A stretch of 18,392 nucleotides of DNA from an uncultured Eubacteriales bacterium (lineage in GTDB: Bacteria; Bacillota; Clostridia; Lachnospirales; Lachnospiraceae). Below, piece after piece: positions 1 to 6,773 of this stretch. The stretch lies in contig OMSN01000011.1 in assembly GCA_900313765.1 (NCBI GenBank), forward strand, positions 1 to 18,392, in the 5' to 3' direction. A model generated the notes under the pieces. That model searched no databases, was not told where the DNA came from, and saw only the letters and a list, made by a program, of their open reading frames with translations. Both the position numbers and the translations under genes were made by a program. The first letter of the stretch is position 1, and the number at the start of each line of letters is the position of its first letter.

Positions 1-311
1 GCCTTCTTTGACTCCCTTTACCTTGATCTTTGTTCCACTTTTTTTGGAAAGCTTAACGCAGCTGCTGGTAGAACTCCATTTCACGGCTTTCTTTGCATTG
101 CCAGAAACCTTAAGCGTAGCACCTTTACCGACTTTTACGGTAACCATCTCTGTGTTAATCTTCAGATCGACCTTTGCCGATTTCTTCGATGACTTTTTCT
201 TGGCTGCCATAGCAGTATGCGACTGCGGCATAGCTGTCGGCACCACTGCAGTAAGCATGAATGCCATCACAAGCATGATAAACAGTGAACGAAAACCAAC
301 AGTTTTTTCAT
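1..311 (-). pseudogene. Secreted lysine-rich Ig-like (BIG2-type) protein, 5' part, with a 1-nt frameshift
   Basis: Only the 5' end lies in the window; the gene runs off the left edge. An ATG at 311 follows a GGGAGGG ribosome binding site (about 321-326), but that frame stops after 14 codons. One frame over, starting in the same A-run, the sequence reads as a typical export signal: basic start, hydrophobic stretch (LFIMLVMAFMLTAVV), then a TAMAAKKK cleavage region. After it comes a lysine- and serine-rich linker and a segment with the VKWSS...KVKGVKEG pattern of bacterial Ig-like group 2 domains, which are common in clostridial surface proteins. Adding one A to the six-A run at 303-308 fuses start and body perfectly. 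It may be a sequencing slip, a phase-variable tract or a true pseudogene. An internal ATG at 276 would keep the frame but lacks a ribosome binding site and the basic n-region. Confidence 0.6.
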
Positions 312-391
312 ATCTCGATCCCTCCCACTATGATGTCATGACCAATAAAGTGAACAAATACCTCATCTTTTCGGCCTGATTATTATTATCT

Positions 392-419
392 TATATATTT
401 TATTCCTGTCGAATACTTA
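392..419 (-). promoter_or_regulatory. Candidate sigma-A promoter for the secreted protein
   Basis: On the minus strand TCGACA and GATAAT are separated by 16 nt in an AT-rich spacer, about 80 nt upstream of the ATG at 311. Both boxes are one base away from consensus. Nothing else in 312-495 looks like a gene, and no convincing terminator for the importer operon ending at 496 was seen there. Confidence 0.4.
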
Positions 420-495
420 ATTCCATGCGCAACATCCCCAAAATACAGTTCGAGCGAAAACGAATTCCTTGTGCTGTTTTACTTTTTGCAAATAA

Positions 496-1419
496 CTATT
501 CTTCCTTGATATAATTCGTCCCCAGCTTCGCTGGTACGTTGAAGGAGCGCCGAAGCGCGGTCATGATGATGACCAGCAGGTAGGGAAGTGCGCTGAACAG
601 TTCATTCGGCAGGACGCTGGTTCCAAGTGCCTTGACATAGTTGCCCAGTGCGTCGCAGATTCCGAAGATCACGCCATAGGTCAGCACGCCGACCGGATTC
701 CAGTTGCCCAGGAAGCAGATGCCGAAGGCGATCCAGCCTCTTCCGCTGATGATCTCGGAGGTGTACATGCCGACATTGCACAGGGAATAGTAAGCGCCGG
801 CAACGCCGCCGAGGATTCCGGCAAAGCCTACTGCCAGGATGCGTACCCTCCTGACATTGATGCCTGCCACATCAACCGCCTCCGGGTTTTCTCCGCAGGA
901 GCGCAGCGTCAGTCCGCTGGCGGTCTTGAAGATGAAGTATGCGATCAGCGGTACCAGGATCCAGGCGATGTATGTGATGATGTTCTGGTTGAATATGATC
1001 TGGCCGATCGCCGGGATCTTCGCGAGCGGTCCCAGCGGAAGCGTCTTGAGGGTGCTCACCTTCAGCGGCGAGGTCGGCGTTCCGAAGATCACACGGTAGA
1101 AGAAGGTGCAGAAACCGGTCATCAGGATGGCGACCGCGGTTCCCATGACAATCTGATGCTGCCCCATGTATATGGTTGTAAAACCGTAGAGAAGTGCGAC
1201 CAGAAGTCCCACGATCATCGCTGACAGGAATCCGATCAGGAGATTGCCGCCGCTCAGGTAGGCTCCGGCAAATCCGCCCCAGGCTCCTCCCAGGAAGATG
1301 CCTTCCACCGCGCACACCATCATGCCGGAGCGTTCGGCTACGACTTCACCCAGCGCGCCGAGGATCAGCGGCGTACTCATAAACACGGCACGTGTAAGAA
1401 GATTGATAAAACTCTGCAT
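496..1419 (-). CDS. BMP-family ABC importer, permease 2 (NupQ/YufQ-like)
   Basis: This is an inner-membrane permease of the branched-chain/ribose-type (BPD_transp_2) fold. It forms the import channel with permease 1 and is powered by the ATPase encoded at 2579-4180. The 307-residue protein is almost entirely hydrophobic helices. Residues around 27-50 carry the family pattern ERSG...VEGIFLGGA, and an ENPEAVDVAGI loop sits before the last helices, as in nucleoside permeases of the YufQ group. I chose the ATG at 1419, since AGGAGG lies 6 nt upstream; a GTG at 1422 is too close to that site. It starts 10 nt after the stop of permease 1, so the two are cotranscribed. It is the last gene of the operon. 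Family assignment is firm; the substrate (nucleoside or purine) is known only for relatives. Confidence 0.87.
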   Translation of the reverse strand: MQSFINLLTRAVFMSTPLILGALGEVVAERSGMMVCAVEGIFLGGAWGGFAGAYLSGGNLLIGFLSAMIVGLLVALLYGFTTIYMGQHQIVMGTAVAILMTGFCTFFYRVIFGTPTSPLKVSTLKTLPLGPLAKIPAIGQIIFNQNIITYIAWILVPLIAYFIFKTASGLTLRSCGENPEAVDVAGINVRRVRILAVGFAGILGGVAGAYYSLCNVGMYTSEIISGRGWIAFGICFLGNWNPVGVLTYGVIFGICDALGNYVKALGTSVLPNELFSALPYLLVIIMTALRRSFNVPAKLGTNYIKEE

Positions 1420-1429
1420 CACGACCCTC

Positions 1430-2586
1430 CTATCCTTCCTTAGTCAGTGCCTGCTTCTTCATAGCCCGGATCTCGGATTTTCTCCGGAAGAAGAAGGACA
1501 TCAGGACGAACAGCATGACGAATCCCAGCATCAGGTCGATCACGCTCGCCGGCGCATCTGTCGAATGGGACAGGACCGTGCCACCGACCTGCAGGAATCC
1601 GAAGAGCAATGCGGCAAAGATCACACCGATCGGATTGGCAGACGCCATGATCGCGATACCGATGCCGTAGGAACCGATCGAACTTTCAAAATCGGTCAGC
1701 AGCATATGCTGCATGCCGTTGATCTCCGTGAAGCCGGCCAGCCCGGCGATCGCTCCATAGATTGCGAACGCGATCATGTATTCCTCAGCAGCATATGCTG
1801 CATGCCGTTGATCTCCGTGAAGCCGGCCAGCCCGGCGATCGCTCCGGAGATTGCGAACGCGATCATGTATTCCTTTATCGGATTGATTCCCGACAGCCTT
1901 GCCGCATGGATGTTCTGGCCGGTCACACGCACCCGGTATCCGAGGGTGGTGCGGTAGAGGATCAGCCACACAACTATCGCAGCGATCACCGCTATGACAA
2001 TTCCCAGCGATACGGAAGTTCCGTCGATGATCTTCGGCAGCCAGACGGATTTCTTAATGGAATTGGTCTTCAGGTATTCATGCTTGTCTTCCTGCAGCCA
2101 GCTCCCGAGGGAATACTGCAGCAGGTAAATAACCACGTAGGTCGACATCATACTGACCAGGAATTCATTTGCCCCGGCTTTTGCCTTGAGGAAACCGATG
2201 ATGAATCCGGTCAGCGCGCCGCCGGCCATGGCTGCCGCACAGGCCAGGAGCAGGACCAGCGGTCCCGGGATCTTCTCAGCCAGTCTCAGAGATACTGCAA
2301 CGGCGCACATGCATCCCACATAAAACTGCCCCTGGGCGCCGATATTATACAAGTTTGCCTTATAGGTAAATGAAAATGCAAGGCCGGTCAGGATGAGCGG
2401 CGTTGTCTTGATCAGGATATTGCCCATCGTGAACTTGTCCGAGAAGACGCCGGTCACCATCGTCGTAAACGCCAGGGACGGGGAGACGCCCATCAGGGGC
2501 AGGAACAGATAGCAGATCAGAAGTCCCAGGAAGATCGCAAGGACAGTCCAGAAGATCAGCCGCAGGAAATCGCTTCTCTTATTCAT
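1430..2586 (-). pseudogene. BMP-family ABC importer, permease 1 (NupP/YufP-like), interrupted by an 89-bp tandem duplication
   Basis: The start ATG at 2586 has GGAGG 9 nt upstream and overlaps the end of the ATPase gene by 8 nt (ATGAATAA). The N-terminal reading frame gives membrane helices and the motif NLYNIGAQGQFYVG, which matches the first permease of BMP importers. It then stops at 1774-1776, just after a repeated block. The C-terminal part continues in another frame down to 1430. The break is caused by a direct tandem duplication of 89 bp (89 mod 3 = 2) at 1696-1874. Removing one copy leaves 1068 nt, an intact 355-residue protein of normal family length. As written, the product is truncated before its last helices and the importer should not work. 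The real gene may be intact, phase-variable or mis-assembled. Confidence 0.85.
1696..1874. repeat. 89-bp direct tandem duplication inside permease 1
   Basis: Copy 1 spans 1696-1785 and copy 2 spans 1785-1874; they share the T at the junction and have an offset of 89. They are identical except for two adjacent bases: AT at 1757-1758 against GG at 1846-1847. On the coding strand this changes Ser to Tyr in the same repeated peptide. Both copies begin next to the perfect palindrome CAGCATATGCTG. The unit is not a multiple of three and so breaks the reading frame. Confidence 0.97.
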
Positions 2587-4180
2587 GTACACTGCCCTCC
2601 TTTCCATCATCTGCCGGCGCTGCACTGCCTTGTGCCCGCGCTTCCTGTTTCGGGAGTTCTTCGATCGGAACGCCTGCCATCAACATGCCGATCTGCTCCG
2701 TTGACAGTTCTCCGTTCCGGAAGATACCCATGAATTTACCTTCACAGATGACCGCGATCCGGTCGGACAGTGTGAAAACCTCCGACAGTTCCGTCGATAC
2801 CAGCAGGATACTCTTGCCCGCCTCGCGTTCACCGAGGATCGTCTTGTGCACATAATTGATCGCGCCCAGATCCAGGCCGCGGGTCGGCTGATCGAAGATC
2901 ACGAAGTTCTGTCCCATGTCGACTTCCCGCGCAACCACCACTTTCTGCTGGTTGCCGCCAGAGAGAGATCCGATCGTAACGCCGGCATCCGGAGCCTTGA
3001 TGGAATACTGACTGATCTTCTCCTGCGTGTACTGGTCGACCGTTTTCCAGCTGATCCATCCGCCCTTGTCCCAGCGGTGCAGATAGCTGGACTTCAGCAT
3101 CATGTTCTCGGACAGGGACATGTTCGCGACCATTCCGTAGCGGTAGCGGTCCGACGCGCAGTAGCCGACGCCAAGCGCTATGTGCTGCGCGACATTCAGG
3201 TGGGTGATATCTTTCCCGTCCAGTGTGATCCTTCCCGAGGTGGGCGGCAGAGCGCCGTAGAGAAGCTCACACAGAGAATCCTGTCCGTTTCCGGATACAC
3301 CGGCTACTCCCAGGATCTCGCCTGCATGGATCTCAAAGTTCAGGTCTGTCAGAAGCGGAAGTTCATTTTTCCGCTCGACCGTGACATGCTCGACTTTGAG
3401 GCGGACGGCTTCTTTCTTCCCGTCATGCTCCGATCTGCTGAGCACCTCCAGGTCATGACCGATCATCAGCCTGGCCAGATCCGCCATCTGCACTTCCGCC
3501 TTGCTGACCGTTCCGCTGACTTCTCCGTTTCTCATGATCACGATCCGGTCCGCCACCTGCATGACCTCCCGCATTTTATGCGTGATAAAGAATACGGAAT
3601 TGCCCTGCGCGACGAAGCTGCGGATGAATTCCATCAGCGTATCGATCTCCTGCGGCATCAGGACTGCCGTCGGCTCGTCCATGATCAGGATGCGCGTGTT
3701 GCGGTAGAGCGCTTTCATGATCTCTACCTTCTGCTGCATGCCAACCGGAAGGTCTCCGACTTTTGCCTTCGCGCTGACACCGAACTGATAGCGGTCGGAC
3801 AGTTCCTGGACCTTCTTCTCCTCCGCTGCATAATCGATCTTGCCTTTGACATTGCCGAGGATGATGTTTTCTGTAACTGTATGTGCTCCGACAAGGGAAA
3901 AATGCTGCTGGATCATGGAGATCCCCAGAGCCATGGCATCCCTCGGCGTTGTAATATTCTGCTTCACTCCATCGATCCGGATCTCTCCGGATGTCATATG
4001 GTAGATCCCGTACAGGATATTCATGATCGTGCTCTTGCCGGCTCCGTTCTCGCCCAGCAGCGCGACGACCTCTCCCTTGTTCAGCGTGATGGAGACATCG
4101 TGATTCGCCAGCACCTTCGCGAAACGCTTGCTGACGTGGTCGATCTCAACCACCGGCTGTACGTTCTGATTCTGTTCCAT
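2579..4180 (-). CDS. BMP-family ABC importer, double ATP-binding subunit (NupO/YufO-like)
   Basis: This cytoplasmic ATPase powers the importer and carries two fused nucleotide-binding domains in 533 residues. NBD1 (about 10-240) has a full Walker A, GENGAGKST at 43-51, a variant signature LPVGMQQ at 144-150, and Walker B ILIMDEP. NBD2 (about 262-505) has a degenerate Walker A, GVSGNGQ at 294-300, where the lysine is replaced. It also has a canonical signature LSGGNQQK at 406-413 and Walker B FVIFDQPTRGLD. One intact and one degenerate site is normal for the RbsA/YufO class. The last 20 residues are a charged tail. GAGG lies 7 nt before the ATG at 4180. The 3' end overlaps permease 1 by 8 nt. 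A strong terminator separates it from the binding-protein gene upstream, so its transcription probably depends on read-through. Confidence 0.93.
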   Translation of the reverse strand: MEQNQNVQPVVEIDHVSKRFAKVLANHDVSITLNKGEVVALLGENGAGKSTIMNILYGIYHMTSGEIRIDGVKQNITTPRDAMALGISMIQQHFSLVGAHTVTENIILGNVKGKIDYAAEEKKVQELSDRYQFGVSAKAKVGDLPVGMQQKVEIMKALYRNTRILIMDEPTAVLMPQEIDTLMEFIRSFVAQGNSVFFITHKMREVMQVADRIVIMRNGEVSGTVSKAEVQMADLARLMIGHDLEVLSRSEHDGKKEAVRLKVEHVTVERKNELPLLTDLNFEIHAGEILGVAGVSGNGQDSLCELLYGALPPTSGRITLDGKDITHLNVAQHIALGVGYCASDRYRYGMVANMSLSENMMLKSSYLHRWDKGGWISWKTVDQYTQEKISQYSIKAPDAGVTIGSLSGGNQQKVVVAREVDMGQNFVIFDQPTRGLDLGAINYVHKTILGEREAGKSILLVSTELSEVFTLSDRIAVICEGKFMGIFRNGELSTEQIGMLMAGVPIEELPKQEARAQGSAAPADDGKEGSVHE

Positions 4181-4217
4181 ATAGGTTCCTCGTCATCTGT
4201 ACGATCTGTACTGAAGT

Positions 4218-4249
4218 AAAAAACAGACAGAGCACGCATGCTCTGTCTG
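4218..4249 (-). terminator. Intercistronic Rho-independent terminator between bmpA and the ATPase gene
   Basis: A perfect 11-bp stem (CAGACAGAGCA against TGCTCTGTCTG, 4224-4234 and 4239-4249) closes a 4-nt loop. On the minus strand it is followed by six T (4218-4223). It lies 81 nt after the binding-protein stop and 37 nt before the ATPase start, with no promoter visible between them. It would let the binding protein be made in excess over the membrane subunits. Confidence 0.9.
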
Positions 4250-4329
4250 CATGTCCGGGCACGAAACCGCTCGTCCCGCACCCGGCCCTATAATTCTGAT
4301 TCACTGCAGACAGCAAATATTTGCGTCTG

Positions 4330-5334
4330 TTACTCAGCCTCGGTCTCAGCTGCGCCGCCGAAGAACTGCTCAAAATCAACTTCGCCGTTGTTGATCGCGG
4401 AAACCGCGTCGACAAGGGCTGCATGGCACTCTTCGCTGATCTGGTCTGTCTCGATGACTTCGAAGACACCTTCTGCGACACCGATATCGGTCTTGCCGGT
4501 CCAGTTGCCGTTCAGGATGTTCTCAACGATGGTCGGATATACAGCTGCCCAGTTCATGGAAACGGAAGCTACTACACAATCGGATTCGCCGTTCTTGTCA
4601 GCAGAGAATCCAACGAACTTAACGCCCTTCTCCTCAGCTGCCTGGATAGCGCCGGAAGTTCCCTCGTTGGAATAGCAGAATACGGTGTCTGCGCCATTGT
4701 CGATCATGGAAGAAAGCAGATCCTTGGTCGCGGAGACATCGGTCCAGCTGTCGACAAATGCACGCTTTGCTGCCGGAGCTTCAATGCCGCGCTCTGCAGC
4801 GATCTTGGTCGCCATTGCCTCATAGGTATCCATCAGCTTGACCATCGGGTCATTGGACTGTCCGCCGGTAACTGCGAACTGGCCGTTCTCGGTAGCATAG
4901 CCGGCGATGATGCCTGCCAGGTAGGATCCTTCATATTCCTTCGGGAATACCGGGATCTGGTTCGGGAAATCGGAGATCTGGCCGTTGATGGCACAGAAGA
5001 TCGTATCCGGATAATTCTCTGCGACTACTGTAGCGGACTCATCCCACTGGGAGCCTGCTGCCATGATCAGGTCATAGCCTTTCTCTGCATACTCTGTAAA
5101 GGTGGACTCATATTCCTCTGCCGGAACACTCTCAACAACGTCGATCGTGACACCCAGCTCTTCCTCCGCTGCCTTCGCACCGGCGTTATTCGTTGCGTTC
5201 CAGCCCTGATCATCGATGGAACCCGGAAGAAGAAGCGCAATCTTCTTATCCGCAAGACCGTCCGACGCAAATGCACTGACTGTCATGCCTGCCGCAAGGA
5301 TCGCTGTCATGACAACTGCTAACACTTTCTTCAT
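4330..5334 (-). CDS. BMP (Med/BmpA) family ABC substrate-binding protein
   Basis: This is the extracytoplasmic binding protein that delivers ligand to the importer encoded downstream. The 334-residue protein starts with a signal peptide (MKKVLAVVMTAILAAG...SAFA). Mature sequence begins around residue 24. Family landmarks are DKKIALLLPGSIDDQGWN near the N-terminus, a GYDLIMAAGSQW segment, an EGSYLAGIIAG segment and a GVKFVGFSAD segment in the second lobe, as in the BmpA/Med/PnrA purine-nucleoside receptors. It has no lipobox cysteine; the AFA|S site suggests signal peptidase I cleavage. That is unusual for a Gram-positive binding protein, which is normally a lipoprotein. AAGGAGG lies 7 nt before the ATG. 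It has its own strong promoter and is followed by a terminator. The ligand is inferred from the family only. Confidence 0.92.
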   Translation of the reverse strand: MKKVLAVVMTAILAAGMTVSAFASDGLADKKIALLLPGSIDDQGWNATNNAGAKAAEEELGVTIDVVESVPAEEYESTFTEYAEKGYDLIMAAGSQWDESATVVAENYPDTIFCAINGQISDFPNQIPVFPKEYEGSYLAGIIAGYATENGQFAVTGGQSNDPMVKLMDTYEAMATKIAAERGIEAPAAKRAFVDSWTDVSATKDLLSSMIDNGADTVFCYSNEGTSGAIQAAEEKGVKFVGFSADKNGESDCVVASVSMNWAAVYPTIVENILNGNWTGKTDIGVAEGVFEVIETDQISEECHAALVDAVSAINNGEVDFEQFFGGAAETEAE

Positions 5335-5365
5335 AGTTTTGCCTCCTTACTCATACAGTTCTGCC

Positions 5366-5382
5366 GCCCTGGATCACAGGGC
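5366..5382 (-). other. 5' leader stem-loop of the bmpA transcript
   Basis: GCCCTG and CAGGGC form a perfect 6-bp stem with a 5-nt loop, beginning about 9 nt after the start point predicted from the promoter. It may protect the mRNA 5' end. The leader (about 56 nt) is too short for most riboswitches and matches none I recognise. Confidence 0.5.
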
Positions 5383-5397
5383 TTTATTCACAACAAA

Positions 5398-5426
5398 ATT
5401 ATATATATTCAGACTGTGCCCGTCAA
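5398..5426 (-). promoter_or_regulatory. Strong sigma-A promoter of the binding-protein/importer operon
   Basis: On the minus strand TTGACG and a perfect TATAAT are separated by exactly 17 nt. The predicted start is near 5391, about 56 nt before the ATG at 5334. About 30 nt upstream of the -35 box lies a near-palindrome, CCGATTTAAGTCGG, at about 5455-5468; it could be an operator, but no regulator is identified. Confidence 0.85.
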
Positions 5427-5537
5427 CCGCATTTGTCAGTTTCAGACAATATGCCGACTTAAATCGGAACGAAAATTATCCGTATTATACATATTTTTGA
5501 TCATTATCGTTTCGGGAGTTTCGTCAATGTGCTTCTG

Positions 5538-5555
5538 TGTGCGCTTATCCGCACA
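5538..5555 (-). other. Hairpin enclosing the ygeY-like stop codon
   Basis: TGTGCG GATAAG CGCACA is a perfect 6-bp inverted repeat, and the TAA stop of the M20 hydrolase sits in its loop. No T-tract follows, so it is not a classical terminator. A nearly identical element surrounds the stop of the small gene ending at 18247. Confidence 0.55.
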
Positions 5556-6741
5556 GCATGGCTTCCATCATCCACTCATAGATCTGCGTCACTGCCGGCA
5601 GCTGGTCCACCTGCACATGTTCATCTATGGTATGTGCAAGACTCTCGGTGGACGGGCCCATTCCCAGCGTCGGGATCCCGGCCTCACCGCAGTAATGGCT
5701 TCCGTTGGTGCAGAAACTGTACTTCGTCACTTCCGGCTCATATCCGTGAGACCGCAGGCCCTCCAGCACACGCGTCACCACCGGATGGTCCTTCTCCAGG
5801 AGCCATGCCGGGAAATAACGCTCTGCGCTGATCTTCTCTCCGGTATAGCAGACCTCCTCCCCGGACGCATAGGACACTCTGCCCCGGAAGGCAGGGTCTT
5901 CCTCATGAAGCTCTTCCAGGATCTTCCGGATCGGAGCAAGCACACTCTCCTTAGTCTCTCCCACGAGAAGTCTCCGGTCATACGTCGCGGAGCAGTATTC
6001 CGGCACCACAGACTTGCCCGGATAGGGAAGAGACTTGATATCCGTCAGTTCCAGGATCCCCTTCCCCAGGAACGGGTGCTCGGACGGTGCGAGCGCATGG
6101 ATCCGGTCTACCGCCCTGCACATCGCATAGACGGCATTGACCCCCTTGTCCGGATTCGATGAATGGGCAGGAACGCCGAAAGTCTCCAGCAGGATCTCAG
6201 CCCTTCCTCTCTGTCCGATCTTCAGATTCAGATCCGAGGCCTCTCCGATTACTACCAGATCCGGCTTCAAAGCCCTGCTGACCGCACGGGAAGCGATCCC
6301 CTCAAAGCATTCCTCATGGACGATCCCGGCCACCGACACCTGCCCGGCAAAATCACGTCCGGTATCCTGCGCAAAGAACGCAGCGGCCGCCGCCATACAG
6401 GCAAGGGCACATTTCATATCCGAAGTTCCCCGGCCATACATCAAGCCGTCCTCGATCTGCGCCTCGAAAGGATCATGTTTCCAGGAATCCCTCTCCTGCA
6501 CCGGGACCGTGTCCATATGTCCGTCAAACAGGATCGTGGGGCCGGGACGGTTTCCCTTTATGGTCGCGATGAGATTCCCGTATTCGTCCGTGTGCACCTC
6601 ATCATATCCCTGTGAGAGGCAGAATTCCCTCAGCCGCAGGGCAACGCCCTCCTCTTCTCCCGAATAAGAGCGGATCGCGATAAGGTCCCTGCACAGATCG
6701 ATCACCTGCTGCTCTCTCTCTTCACTCAGATGAATGGTCAT
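5545..6741 (-). CDS. ygeY: M20-family metallohydrolase, YgeY type
   Basis: This is a cytoplasmic zinc-dependent amidohydrolase of the ArgE/DapE/M20 superfamily, 398 residues. Metal and catalytic landmarks are GHMDTVP (74-80), GRGTSDMK (103-110, bridging Asp 108) and the HEECFEG segment with the catalytic Glu pair (143-144). Diagnostic for the YgeY subgroup are the strings IGQRGRAEI, GKGILELTDIK, DRRLLVGETKES and YSFCTNGSHYCGEAG. YgeY is known from purine/selenium-linked gene clusters, but its substrate is not established. I chose the ATG at 6741 because AAGGAGG lies about 9 nt upstream; the longer frame from 6777 has no such site and would overlap the preceding gene. It follows the deacylase gene by 32 nt and ends 120 nt before the promoter of the BMP importer, which suggests a shared pathway. 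Confidence 0.88.
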   Translation of the reverse strand: MTIHLSEEREQQVIDLCRDLIAIRSYSGEEEGVALRLREFCLSQGYDEVHTDEYGNLIATIKGNRPGPTILFDGHMDTVPVQERDSWKHDPFEAQIEDGLMYGRGTSDMKCALACMAAAAAFFAQDTGRDFAGQVSVAGIVHEECFEGIASRAVSRALKPDLVVIGEASDLNLKIGQRGRAEILLETFGVPAHSSNPDKGVNAVYAMCRAVDRIHALAPSEHPFLGKGILELTDIKSLPYPGKSVVPEYCSATYDRRLLVGETKESVLAPIRKILEELHEEDPAFRGRVSYASGEEVCYTGEKISAERYFPAWLLEKDHPVVTRVLEGLRSHGYEPEVTKYSFCTNGSHYCGEAGIPTLGMGPSTESLAHTIDEHVQVDQLPAVTQIYEWMMEAMLCG

Positions 6742-6773
6742 ATCCGATATCCTCCTTCCGGAAATAAATGGTA

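Noticed and set aside
1..379. Plus-strand open frame 8-379 over the left edge
   Set aside because: It has no ribosome binding site and lies antisense to the secreted protein, whose minus-strand reading gives a signal peptide and Ig-like pattern.
1690..1900. Mobile element insertion as the cause of the permease break
   Set aside because: The inserted sequence is simply a copy of the neighbouring 89 bp. There are no terminal inverted repeats, no transposase and no target-site duplication.
4195..4216. Direct repeat ATCTGTACGATCTGTAC after the intercistronic terminator
   Set aside because: Only two short copies; no array, no palindrome and no known operator match. Mentioned in the attenuation finding but not called as a site.
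2846..4219. 457-codon plus-strand frame opposite the ATPase gene
   Set aside because: Long antisense frames are common opposite GC-rich genes. The minus strand encodes full ABC motifs; the plus frame has no recognisable domain.
4321..5322. 333-codon plus-strand frame opposite the binding protein
   Set aside because: The minus strand is a clear BMP binding protein with promoter, ribosome binding site and signal peptide.
5335..5391. Purine riboswitch in the bmpA leader
   Set aside because: The leader from the mapped-by-eye promoter is about 56 nt with one 6-bp hairpin, too short and without the conserved core of purine or other riboswitches.
5455..5468. CCGATTTAAGTCGG near-palindrome as terminator of the ygeY-like gene
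   Set aside because: The stem is short and no T-tract follows; an operator role is possible but unsupported.
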